From NCBI GenBank assembly GCA_015056925.1, contig SVFJ01000003.1:1-64000 (forward strand): a stretch of DNA of 64,000 bases, written 5' to 3'. The DNA comes from Lachnospiraceae bacterium. GTDB lineage: Bacteria > Bacillota > Clostridia > Lachnospirales > Lachnospiraceae. A model generated the notes under the pieces. It saw only the letters and a program-made list of their open reading frames with translations, was not told where the DNA came from and made no database searches. The position numbers and the translations under genes were made by a program. The stretch's first letter is position 1; each line of letters begins with the position of its first letter. This document shows positions 37,008-45,017 of the stretch, in pieces.

Positions 37008-37550
37008 ATGGAAGGGTTAAATCAATTAGAAGCAGGATGGTTATTGTGGATACAGGAGAATCTTAGAACGGAGATACTGGATGGAGTTATGCCATTGGTA
37101 TCAAAGGTAAATAATTCCGGGATTTTGGCTATTGTTGCAGTTATTATTCTGATAATTTGGAAGAAAACAAGAGGTATAGGAGTAGTTGCGTTTGTGTCTT
37201 TGGCATTGGAGTTTCTTGCAGTGAATGTGTGGCTGAAGCCAATGATAATGAGGACAAGGCCTTTTGTTGTAAATGAAGCGTTATGTTTATTGGGGGATTA
37301 TCCGACAGATTATTCTTTTCCATCAGGGCATACAGGATGTGCGTTTGCTGTTGCTTTTGTGTGTCTGATGTGTTTGCCAAGAAGATACGGTATATCAGCG
37401 ATAGTAGTAGCTGCTTTGATTGCTTTTTCCAGATTATATAATGCAGCTCATTATCCGACAGATGTATTGGCAGCTGTGATAATTGCGTTGATAACTGCTT
37501 TACTGGCAAAGCTTTCTGTTGGAAGATGGACATTGAATAGGAACAAATAG
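37008..37550 (+). CDS. PAP2-family phosphatase (probable undecaprenyl-diphosphate phosphatase)
   Basis: A 180-residue membrane phosphatase with about five helices and the three PAP2 signatures in order: KPMIMRTRP, SFPSGHTGCAF and SRLYNAAHYPTD. The arginine, the two histidines and the aspartate of the active site are intact. BcrC/PgpB-type enzymes hydrolyse undecaprenyl diphosphate outside the membrane, regenerating the carrier used by the glycan pathway; the locus context fits this, though other lipid phosphates are possible. RBS is weak (AAGAAAGAG). Confidence 0.9.
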   Translation: MEGLNQLEAGWLLWIQENLRTEILDGVMPLVSKVNNSGILAIVAVIILIIWKKTRGIGVVAFVSLALEFLAVNVWLKPMIMRTRPFVVNEALCLLGDYPTDYSFPSGHTGCAFAVAFVCLMCLPRRYGISAIVVAALIAFSRLYNAAHYPTDVLAAVIIALITALLAKLSVGRWTLNRNK

Positions 37551-37563
37551 GAGACAGAAGACG

Positions 37564-38607
37564 GTGGAGATTATTAACTGGGCTATTTTATTGTTTTTGG
37601 TTTGTATAATGCCGTTGGGATTAGGAATGATTCCGGTAAAATATATGGAAAAGGAACATAGAACACCCGCAATGCTATATGTATGCGGGTGGTTTGTGAG
37701 CTTTTCCGTATTTGAGCTGGTTTCCATTCCTTTTATTTTGTTGCAGAGAAGATTTTCAGAGTTGGCGGTATTTTATACGATTGCAGTATTTTTGCTATTT
37801 TTCATATCTGTATGGAGGGGTCGAGGTGTTGTGGCGGATTGTCTGAGGAAGTTTGGTAACTTTAAGGAACTTACTCTTTGGAGCAGAATCGGCTGGGGAA
37901 TCGGAATTGTATTGATTGCGGGACAAGTCTTGGCTGCAGTTTTTTTAGAATACTGGGATGGTGATGATTCTTATTATATGGCGCAGGCATTGATAGCCAA
38001 TACGTATGATGTTATGTATACAAGAGATGCGTATACAGGCTATGAGTTTGGTTTTGATATTAGGCATGCTTTGTCACCTGTACCGATATATTATGCATGG
38101 TTATCTGCTTTAAGTGGTATACATGCAGTAATCATCGCACATAGCGTGATAGCACCTATATGGATTCTTCTGATGTATAGCGTGTATGCTTTGCTTGCAG
38201 ATAAGCTGTTGGAACATCATAGAAGTTATAAGCCGTTATTTTTAATTTTGATTTCAATATGGTTATATTTTGGAAATGTATCAATTAATACGGCAGAGAC
38301 CTTTGCGATAACCAGGATTTGGCAGGGAAAGGGGCTTATGGCAGGTATTATTATGCCATTATTGTTCTTGTGCTTTTTTTATTTGCAAGAGGTAAAGGTA
38401 AGCAAGGGGATTTGGGTGCTGTTTGTGCTGACAATTACTGCATCCGGGTTAGCAACCAGTACATCATTGATGTTAGTGCCTACCGTGGTGGGATTGGCAG
38501 CGATATTAATAGGATATCAAAAAAGATGTCTTGGTTTTGCGGTTAAAATGTTATTGGGATGTCTGCCCTGTATTGTGTTAGGATTGATTTTTGTAGGCAT
38601 GAGCTGA
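37564..38607 (+). CDS. DUF6077-like membrane protein, N-terminal part
   Basis: A 347-residue polytopic membrane protein starting at a GTG 10 bases after AGGAG. After four helices it carries EYWDGDDSYYMAQALIAN, an acidic outer loop reminiscent of GT-C transferases, then HALSPVPIYYAWLSAL and ETFAITRIWQGKGLMAGI. These motifs fit DUF6077. The reading frame stops in a hydrophobic segment (LGLIFVGMS) after only about 350 residues, and the following small gene looks like the missing C-terminal half. It may be the first half of a split gene or a two-protein version of the family. Confidence 0.7.
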   Translation: MEIINWAILLFLVCIMPLGLGMIPVKYMEKEHRTPAMLYVCGWFVSFSVFELVSIPFILLQRRFSELAVFYTIAVFLLFFISVWRGRGVVADCLRKFGNFKELTLWSRIGWGIGIVLIAGQVLAAVFLEYWDGDDSYYMAQALIANTYDVMYTRDAYTGYEFGFDIRHALSPVPIYYAWLSALSGIHAVIIAHSVIAPIWILLMYSVYALLADKLLEHHRSYKPLFLILISIWLYFGNVSINTAETFAITRIWQGKGLMAGIIMPLLFLCFFYLQEVKVSKGIWVLFVLTITASGLATSTSLMLVPTVVGLAAILIGYQKRCLGFAVKMLLGCLPCIVLGLIFVGMS

Positions 38608-38630
38608 TGTGAAGAGGAAAAGAAGAAATT

Positions 38631-39422
38631 ATGATGGAAACAGTAAAGGCAATATGGGAAGATATTGTACTATATAATGGTGACAGTTTTTTGTTTGTGC
38701 TTTTCTTGGCAGTACTTTTGGTATTGTGTTTGGTGGAAAAGGATAAGGGACTAAAGACAATACTGGTATATTTGAGTGTTGCATTAATTGTTGTTTTTAT
38801 GAATCCGCTGTATGCATGGATTGCAATGAAGGTAGATGATGAGGTATATTATCGCGTTTGGTGGACATTGCCGATAGGGATAGGTATATGCTATTGTGTG
38901 GTGAAAGCAGCTATTTGTGTTCGGAATTTAGTAAGCAAGATACTGGTTGTGGTATTGGCAGTCATAGTGATTGTGATAAATGGAAAGTTTGTTTATACCA
39001 ATACAATATATTTTAAAGCATCGAATGCATACCATACACCGCAAATGGTGATTGATGTAGCTGAAGCTGTTCGAATGGAAAATTACAATCCAAAGGCAGT
39101 GTTTCCGGCAGAGCTTCTTCCGTTTATACGGCAATATACTGCAGAAATTATCATGCCATACGGAAGAAATATGGTAGAAACAAGATGGGGATTCTCAAGT
39201 CCTTTGTATGATTGCATGGAAGCTGATGTATATGTGGCAGAAGATATTGCGAAGTATGCAAGAGAGGAGATTTGTGTGTATGTAGTGTTGTCCTCTATAA
39301 AGCCAATGGAGGGAAAGCTGGAGGATTATCATTATACGTTACAGGGCTTAGTGAGCGGATATTATATTTACATGGATGATTACTGTTATGAAATATTAAA
39401 GGAGCAGGGATATATAGAGTAA
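38631..39422 (+). CDS. DUF6077-like membrane protein, C-terminal part
   Basis: A 263-residue protein with four or five membrane helices in its first 125 residues and a soluble C-terminal part (about residues 130-263: NAYHTPQMVIDVAEAVR, MPYGRNMVETRWGF, YVVLSSIKPMEG). It is 23 bases after the upstream stop in a different frame. GAGGAAAAG precedes the ATG, so it could be translated independently. The extracellular tail resembles the C-terminus of full-length DUF6077 proteins, which are about as long as both genes together; this is from memory. It is the last gene of region A. Confidence 0.65.
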   Translation: MMETVKAIWEDIVLYNGDSFLFVLFLAVLLVLCLVEKDKGLKTILVYLSVALIVVFMNPLYAWIAMKVDDEVYYRVWWTLPIGIGICYCVVKAAICVRNLVSKILVVVLAVIVIVINGKFVYTNTIYFKASNAYHTPQMVIDVAEAVRMENYNPKAVFPAELLPFIRQYTAEIIMPYGRNMVETRWGFSSPLYDCMEADVYVAEDIAKYAREEICVYVVLSSIKPMEGKLEDYHYTLQGLVSGYYIYMDDYCYEILKEQGYIE

Positions 39423-39427
39423 TGTAT

Positions 39428-39897
39428 CTTATAAGAAGTTGCGAAACAAATTCTTATAAAAGGCACATTTATGTGCCGTGCATCTGATTACAGGGTTCAC
39501 GAAGTGGTTCCTGTAATATAACTTATAAGAAGTTGCGAAACAAATTCTTATAAAAGGCACATTTATGTGCCGTGCATTTGATTACAGGGTTCACGAAGTG
39601 GTTCCTGTAATATAACTTATAAGAAGTTGCGAAGCAAATTCTTATAAAAGGCACATTTATGTGCCGTGCATCTGATTACAGGGTTCACGAAGTGGTTCCT
39701 GTAATATAACTTATGAGAAGTTGCGAAGCAAATTCTTATAAAAGGCACATTTATGTGCCGTGCATCTGATTACAGGGTTCACGAAGTGGTTCCTGTAATA
39801 TAACTTATAAGAAGTTGCGAAGCAAATTCTTATAAAAGGCACATTTATGTGCCGTGCATTTGATTACAGGGTTCACGAAGTGGTTCCTGTAATATAA
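39428..39897 (+). repeat. Five tandem 94-bp repeats, each with three hairpins
   Basis: Units start at 39428, 39522, 39616, 39710 and 39804, all exactly 94 bases. Each holds three inverted repeats: TTATAAGAA/TTCTTATAA (39429-39437 with 39451-39459 in unit 1), GGCACAT/ATGTGCC (39462-39468 with 39471-39477), and ATTACAGG/CCTGTAAT (39487-39494 with 39510-39517). The first and third have inner stems closed by a GAA triloop (TTGC-GAA-GCAA and CAC-GAA-GTG). Units differ at only three positions: GCGAAAC or GCGAAGC, CATCTG or CATTTG, and TTATAAG or TTATGAG. There are no spacers, so it is not a CRISPR. No coding potential was seen. The array covers most of the 611 bases between the genes ending at 39422 and starting at 40034. 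Confidence 0.95.
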
Positions 39898-39945
39898 GCT
39901 ATCAGAAAATAGAAAGCTATTTGATGCTTTGTGTGTGTAATTGTG

Positions 39946-39974
39946 TTGACATAAAATACTATGAAAGGTAAAAT
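39946..39974 (+). promoter_or_regulatory. Sigma-A-type promoter before the BspA-like gene
   Basis: TTGACA (39946-39951), 17-base spacer, TAAAAT (39969-39974). A TATAAT follows at 39975 but would give a 23-base spacer. Expected transcript start is near 39981, 53 bases before the ATG at 40034. Confidence 0.75.
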
Positions 39975-40033
39975 TATAATATAAGAATATATTTTTACGG
40001 AATGATATTCTGTTAAATAGGGAGGGAGATACG

Positions 40034-41032
40034 ATGAAAAAAATAATTAGCGTAATATGTTGTATTATATTACTGTGTATGCCACTAACGACTTGGGCCG
40101 CTCAGGAGAACGCCACATGGCAGAAGGTTGCCGGTAAACAGGAGTGGACATATCAGGATGCAGAGGGAACAAGCCTGACAGCAAAATTGAATGGATATAC
40201 TTTAACGATTGATGGAGTGGGAGAGATACCTGCATACACCAATAATTCACTAGGTAATAGACCATGGCACGGAGCAACCATAGTAGAGTTGGTGATTGGT
40301 AATGGTGTAACTGCAATTGGAGCAAATGCTTTTGCAGATTTCCAGTATATTTATCGAATTACGATTCCTGTAAGTGTATTGATTAAAGATAGTTCGGCAT
40401 TTAGAGGTATTAAAGAAGATGCATTTTTCATGGTAAAGGGAATGAATATTACAAATCATGGAGATGAGAAGGTACCATATACCAGTGCGGAGAGCTTTGC
40501 GAAGCTTATGGGAGATTATCCAAGCTATCGTTTCCAAGTTGATAATATGTATATGGTTCAGCTGTTAAAGAATTATTGTGATAACAAAAATGTTACCATA
40601 GCACCGTTAGATGCATTGACAAAGGATGCTAATTCTACATATCCATTGATTAATTATAGTAGTTCTATCTCATTGGCAGCAGAGGATTGGAAACCGGGTG
40701 ATTTGGTGCATGTGCAGCCTAAACAGCAGGGAGTATTGGCAAGAGAGGTGTTCTCAATTATGCTTGGCGTTATGCCTGAGTATCATTATGTATATTCATA
40801 TAATATGTCATCATATAATTTGTTGGGAGCGCCGATGACAGCAGAGGCGAAGACATATGTTATGACAATTCCGCCAGCGTATAGATTTGCCGGAAGAACA
40901 CATGCATTAATTCAGATAGGTAGTGGTGTGGTGAATATCTTAGAGGATGAAGATAATAGTACAGATACCATTACATTTACAACAGATATGCCAGCAAGTG
41001 TATTTGCTTTAGTTTATAAGGATAATTTTTAG
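40034..41032 (+). CDS. Secreted protein with a BspA/LRR_5-like segment
   Basis: A 332-residue exported protein. A signal peptide (Lys-Lys, hydrophobic core, cleavage after TWA near residue 22) leads to a TLTIDGVGEIPAY segment and a single leucine-rich element of the BspA type (VELVIGNGVTAIGANAFADF, about residues 79-98). The remaining 200 residues match nothing I recognise; they contain LAREVFSIMLGVMPEYHYVYS and a Gly/Val-rich C-terminus. There is no sortase motif or transmembrane anchor. It has its own promoter and a strong ribosome site (GGGAGGGAG), and ends at a strong terminator, so it is a single-gene unit. Function unknown; a role in surface adhesion is only a guess. Confidence 0.88.
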   Translation: MKKIISVICCIILLCMPLTTWAAQENATWQKVAGKQEWTYQDAEGTSLTAKLNGYTLTIDGVGEIPAYTNNSLGNRPWHGATIVELVIGNGVTAIGANAFADFQYIYRITIPVSVLIKDSSAFRGIKEDAFFMVKGMNITNHGDEKVPYTSAESFAKLMGDYPSYRFQVDNMYMVQLLKNYCDNKNVTIAPLDALTKDANSTYPLINYSSSISLAAEDWKPGDLVHVQPKQQGVLAREVFSIMLGVMPEYHYVYSYNMSSYNLLGAPMTAEAKTYVMTIPPAYRFAGRTHALIQIGSGVVNILEDEDNSTDTITFTTDMPASVFALVYKDNF

Positions 41033-41046
41033 AGTTGAAGCTAAAT

Positions 41047-41088
41047 AAAAATACTACACAATACTTTCGGGTATTGTGTAGTATTTTT
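41047..41088. terminator. Bidirectional Rho-independent terminator
   Basis: An uninterrupted 18-bp stem (41047-41064 with 41071-41088) with loop TTTCGG. The stem begins with a run of A and ends with a run of T, so it works in either direction and serves the convergent genes ending at 41032 and 41110. Confidence 0.95.
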
Positions 41089-41109
41089 GTTTTGGCAAAA
41101 GTCGACAAA

Positions 41110-42090
41110 TTATTCATAATATATTTTTTCTGTGATGGTTGTAATTAATTTATCAGCTATCATCTTTCGACCCTCACTGTTTGGATATGTGGAGCTTTCA
41201 GTCAGATAAGAATCGGCATTTCCAGCATGAATATTGATTCCCCAGTAGTTATCCAAATAGGTGACATTTTTTTGAACGGCAATATTCTTAGCAGCAATCA
41301 TGTAATTGGCAAGAGTAGCATTTGCATCATTTTTGCGGGTGTCGCCGGCTGAGAATGTTCCATCTTCTTCAGGGTAACAGCAGAAGGTAGGTGACATTAC
41401 AACAAACTGAATATGCGGATAAGCGTTACGTATCCAGTCTATTCCTTGTGCCAAGGCTTCAGTATAAACAGTTGAGCGATATGGTGTGGCAACCTCAAGA
41501 GTTTCAACCTCACGGCCGGAAAGATAATCTTCAGCACCATAGGAAACTACAACAATATCTATAGTGTTAAAGTCTATACCGGATAATAAATCCAATTTGT
41601 TAGCAAAGCTTTCGTCAGAAATAGATGCATTATCCAGGCCGAGACGCTGAATTTCGTATGTGTTATTCATGATACACATAGCCAGATAATAGAAACTGAA
41701 TGCATCATTGCCATAAGAACCGTCAAATCCTGTATTTAACGTGGACATGGTAGAGTTTGCAAAGCTGCAATTATAAACAGTTGCATCGGTTGCTTCCCGG
41801 ACAAGTGTTGGAATACCGCTTCCGTCGTTGTAATCATATAGTGAGCTGTCTCCCAGCATAAGAATGGTAGTTATGCCATCATCTGTATAATTTTCGATTC
41901 TGGATGGGGAGACGGTAGCGTAGAAATCTTCTGTTTCCGTATCAAAATCAGCTGCGTTAAAATCATCGGTCTGAATATCTGCGGATGATTTGTCCCATAG
42001 ATATAATTTGATAAAGGAGGCACTAAAAAGTATAGTTATAACACTTAGTAAGATAATGTGCATTAATGTGCCGGTTGTCATTTTTTTCAT
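41110..42090 (-). CDS. Membrane-anchored SGNH-like protein lacking the canonical His
   Basis: A 326-residue minus-strand gene, the only one against the flow. One N-terminal membrane helix (about residues 8-28) is followed by an SGNH-like domain with LMLGDSSLYDY, NCSFANSTMS, VVVSYGAEDYLSG and FVVMSPTFCCYP. The last block, normally DxxHPN, reads SSTYPNSEG here, so the aspartate and histidine of the triad appear to be missing. The start at 42090 has AAAGGA 9 bases upstream; a longer in-frame start (TTG, 42114) is less likely. It may be a non-catalytic or differently wired relative, perhaps binding the acylated glycan. Confidence 0.85.
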   Translation of the reverse strand: MKKMTTGTLMHIILLSVITILFSASFIKLYLWDKSSADIQTDDFNAADFDTETEDFYATVSPSRIENYTDDGITTILMLGDSSLYDYNDGSGIPTLVREATDATVYNCSFANSTMSTLNTGFDGSYGNDAFSFYYLAMCIMNNTYEIQRLGLDNASISDESFANKLDLLSGIDFNTIDIVVVSYGAEDYLSGREVETLEVATPYRSTVYTEALAQGIDWIRNAYPHIQFVVMSPTFCCYPEEDGTFSAGDTRKNDANATLANYMIAAKNIAVQKNVTYLDNYWGINIHAGNADSYLTESSTYPNSEGRKMIADKLITTITEKIYYE

Positions 42091-42125
42091 ATAATTATGT
42101 CCTTTCATATTCAAGTTCTTATTTT

Positions 42126-42154
42126 ATTATATCATAATTACTTTACCGTGTCTT
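42126..42154 (-). promoter_or_regulatory. Minus-strand promoter for the SGNH-like gene
   Basis: On the minus strand, AAGACA (42154-42149), 17 bases, then TATAAT (42131-42126), the latter preceded by TGA as in extended -10 promoters. It lies 36 bases upstream of the ATG at 42090. Confidence 0.6.
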
Positions 42155-42210
42155 AATAATGTTTAGTATTTACAGATTTTGCAAAAAATATTGGAAATAG
42201 GGGAATGGTG

Positions 42211-42239
42211 TTGTATTAAAAGTTTAACTTTGTTATAAT
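42211..42239 (+). promoter_or_regulatory. Plus-strand extended -10 promoter for the GH25 gene
   Basis: TTGTAT (42211-42216), 17-base spacer, TATAAT (42234-42239), with TG at 42231-42232 giving an extended -10. A transcript starting near 42246 would leave no room for a ribosome site before TTG 42249, which supports ATG 42279 as the start of the downstream gene. Confidence 0.75.
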
Positions 42240-42278
42240 GTTACAAAATTGTTGATTCACTTAGAATGGGAAACAAAG

Positions 42279-44948
42279 ATGAAAAAGAAAAAAACACATG
42301 GATTATTTGGAACAAATAAGAGAAAACTAAAGACAAAAGCACAGAAATTTGTGAATGAATATGAAGAGTACGAAGAATATGATGAGTATGAAGATGAATA
42401 CGAAGAAGAGTATTATGAGGAAGAATATTATGAAGAAGAATATTATGATGAGTATGAATCTGCATATGAGGATGAGGATGTCGTAGAGCAGATAGAGTTA
42501 GATGCACAAATGGCAGAGCAACCGGATGAATCGGAAGTGATAGAGTCAGAAGAGTATGACGAATATTACGATGAAGATGAATATTATGATAATGAAGAAT
42601 ACGATGACGAGTATTATGACGATGAGTATTATGACGACGAGTATTATGATGATGAGTACTATGATGAGTACGAGCGCCCAAGAGGTATTGTAGGATGGCT
42701 TCGTAGTCTGACTGCGTTTGATATCATACTTTGTGTCACAGGTCTTTTTCTGTTGTTGGCAGGAGGAGCTGTAGCGAGTATGTGGTTTGAAGCGCATGTT
42801 GTCGAGGAGCAGATTGAAGCGATTATTCCATTGGGTGAAGAATTGAGTAACGTGGGATATATCGGTCAGGATGGTATAGAGTCTTTGGAAGATATTCTTA
42901 GAGAACCGGATACTTTACAGACTGAAGAATCAAAAGTAAATGAAACAGGAAAAGAGACAACAGAGGTAATAGATGTTTCTGTAAATACATCTGCGAAGGT
43001 AAATGTTACATTTACCTCCGCAGAACGGGATTTGAAGATACGTTTCACGGATGCGGCAACAGGTGAATTGATTACAGGGACTGTCTTCGAGGTAGTACTT
43101 ACGAATACGAGGGGAAAGTCTTTTACTGTGCAGGATACAGACAAGGATGGTATTATATACGCTACCAATGTGAATGCGGGCGATTTTCAAGCGGTCGTTA
43201 CTTCTACGGATAAGTATAGATTTCCTACTACAGGTCAAACCGTAGTGGTTAAGGACAAGGTAGAGTATGTAGTTATTAATGTGCAGGATGAGATTAAGAC
43301 AGAGTCGCAGGTTAATGTAGCCATAGAGGACACAGAGAATCTGGATGCAAAGGAAGAAGAAGTTATACTGAAGGATACGGTAGAGTGGATAGAATCCGGG
43401 AAACAGCTGGTTAGCGGAACAGGAATTTATACTAAGCTTGATAAGCAGAGTATTCCAGACCCTACACTGACAGCATCAGCAAGCGTTGACAGATTATCTG
43501 TCGGAGCATTGGCTGTAACCCTGAATCAATCGGCTCTTAATTTGTTTATAGGAGAAGAGTATAAGTTAGAGGGAACTACTTATCAGAATTCTCAAGATGG
43601 CAACGTCAAGTATGAGTATTCGACAGAGTGGAAGACTTCCAATAAAGATGTTGCTACCGTAGAGAATGGTAAGGTAACGGCGAAGGGACAGGGAAGCGCA
43701 ACAATCAGTTACATTGTAACGAGAAAGACGATTACAACAGTGGAACCTGAGGTGGAGGAAACAGAGACAGAAACAGAGACATCTGTTGCGGAGGAGACAG
43801 AGATAGAAACAGAAACAGCTGCCGCAGAGGAAACGGAGCCGGAAACGGCAGAAGCTGCAGAATCGGTAACGGATGCCGAAACAGATGGCGCGTCAAAAGC
43901 ACCATCTGAGGTGGAATCGGACAGTGTTTTGGAGACAGAGGTTAGCTCGGAAGATGTTTCTAGTGAGCAGGTTGCAGAAATATCTGTAGACAGAATGAAT
44001 AAAACAGTGACCACAACAGAAACGACAGAAACAGCTACCGCTACCTGTGAAGTGAAAGTTTCTAACAAGCAGGCTTCAGATGTGAAGACTAAGCTTAAAG
44101 ATAAAAGTGGAAATCAGGTTTATATTAAAGATAGCAAAGGAAACTATATAGAGGCTGTTTATGCAGATTATTATACCCAACAAGAGTTTTATATTAAGAT
44201 TGAACCACAATATTATTATACAGGATGGCAGACAATTAATGGTAAGACATATTTTTATGATAAGACGGGAAAGCCGGTTGTAGGAGCGCAGACTATTCAG
44301 GGTGTAACCTACAATTTCGGAGCGGATGGAGCAATTCAGACCAATATTAACGGTACTACCTTTGGAATTGATGTGTCTAAGCATAATGGCAAGATTGATT
44401 GGAAGGCAGTTAAGAGCTCAGGAGTTGATTTTGCTATTATCCGATGTGGTTATCGCGGTTCTTCCACAGGTGTGATGATTGAAGACCCGAAGTTCCGTGA
44501 GAATATAAAAGGAGCAACAGATGCGGGCATCAAAGTTGGTATTTACTTCTTTTCGCAGGCGGTAGATGAAGTTGAGGCGGTTAAAGAAGCATCTATGGCA
44601 GTTAGTCTTGCTAAGGGGTATAACCTGGCATATCCAATATTTATCGATACGGAGTCTAGCGGAGGAAGAGGAGATAAGATTAGTAAGGAGGCAAGGACTG
44701 CAGTGGTAAATGCATTTTGTAAGACGGTGCAGGATGCAGGTTATCTGGCAGGCGTATACTCTTCCAAGACATGGTATGAGAAGTATCTGGATGTATCTGG
44801 GTTTGGAAGCTATAAGATATGGCTGGCTCACTATGCAGAGGTCCCTAATTATAGCGGCAGATTTGATATGTGGCAGTATTCCTGTAAGGGAACAATTAGC
44901 GGTATTAGCGGAAAGGTTGATTTGAATTACAGCTATTTGGGCTATTAA
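42279..44948 (+). CDS. Membrane-anchored GH25 muramidase with acidic Tyr-rich tail
   Basis: An 889-residue type II membrane protein. Residues about 25-135 are an Asp/Glu/Tyr-rich, low-complexity cytoplasmic tail including four DDEYY units; a membrane helix follows (about 147-170). Outside are a SpaA/Cna-B-like beta domain (about 251-310: RDLKIRFTDAATGELITGT, DKDGIIYATNVNAGD), a Big_2-like domain (about 410-484), a Thr/Glu/Ala-rich linker, choline-binding-type repeats (GWQTINGKTYFYDKTGKPV, about 644-689) and a C-terminal GH25 lysozyme domain (695-889) with GIDVSKHNGKIDW, FIDTES and KVDLNYSYLGY. It should cut peptidoglycan glycan strands close to the membrane. It has its own promoter and lies divergent from the minus-strand gene. 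Confidence 0.92.
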   Translation: MKKKKTHGLFGTNKRKLKTKAQKFVNEYEEYEEYDEYEDEYEEEYYEEEYYEEEYYDEYESAYEDEDVVEQIELDAQMAEQPDESEVIESEEYDEYYDEDEYYDNEEYDDEYYDDEYYDDEYYDDEYYDEYERPRGIVGWLRSLTAFDIILCVTGLFLLLAGGAVASMWFEAHVVEEQIEAIIPLGEELSNVGYIGQDGIESLEDILREPDTLQTEESKVNETGKETTEVIDVSVNTSAKVNVTFTSAERDLKIRFTDAATGELITGTVFEVVLTNTRGKSFTVQDTDKDGIIYATNVNAGDFQAVVTSTDKYRFPTTGQTVVVKDKVEYVVINVQDEIKTESQVNVAIEDTENLDAKEEEVILKDTVEWIESGKQLVSGTGIYTKLDKQSIPDPTLTASASVDRLSVGALAVTLNQSALNLFIGEEYKLEGTTYQNSQDGNVKYEYSTEWKTSNKDVATVENGKVTAKGQGSATISYIVTRKTITTVEPEVEETETETETSVAEETEIETETAAAEETEPETAEAAESVTDAETDGASKAPSEVESDSVLETEVSSEDVSSEQVAEISVDRMNKTVTTTETTETATATCEVKVSNKQASDVKTKLKDKSGNQVYIKDSKGNYIEAVYADYYTQQEFYIKIEPQYYYTGWQTINGKTYFYDKTGKPVVGAQTIQGVTYNFGADGAIQTNINGTTFGIDVSKHNGKIDWKAVKSSGVDFAIIRCGYRGSSTGVMIEDPKFRENIKGATDAGIKVGIYFFSQAVDEVEAVKEASMAVSLAKGYNLAYPIFIDTESSGGRGDKISKEARTAVVNAFCKTVQDAGYLAGVYSSKTWYEKYLDVSGFGSYKIWLAHYAEVPNYSGRFDMWQYSCKGTISGISGKVDLNYSYLGY

Positions 44949-44949
44949 C

Positions 44950-44978
44950 TTGCAAAATGTTGCATTTTAGGCTAATAT
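44950..44978 (+). promoter_or_regulatory. Possible promoter before rfbB
   Basis: TTGCAA (44950-44955), 17-base spacer, TAATAT (44973-44978); both boxes match the consensus at four of six positions. The spacer contains AAAATG-TTG-CATTTT, a small inverted repeat. It would start a transcript about 33 bases before the rfbB ATG. Weak evidence. Confidence 0.35.
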
Positions 44979-45017
44979 GTATGCAGATATAAACGAAATA
45001 CGGAGGCAGAGAAACGG

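Noticed and set aside
37144-37533. 129-residue minus-strand frame
   Set aside because: Complement of the PAP2 phosphatase gene, whose motifs are intact; no supporting signals.
39428-39897. CRISPR array
   Set aside because: The whole 94-base unit repeats without unique spacers, and no cas genes are nearby.
42241-42681. Histidine-rich minus-strand reading frame
   Set aside because: It is the complement of the Asp/Glu/Tyr-rich repeats of the GH25 protein; no ribosome site or promoter.
44953-44970. Terminator after the large GH25 gene
   Set aside because: AAAATG-TTG-CATTTT is a short, AT-rich 6-bp stem with no T tract beyond it.
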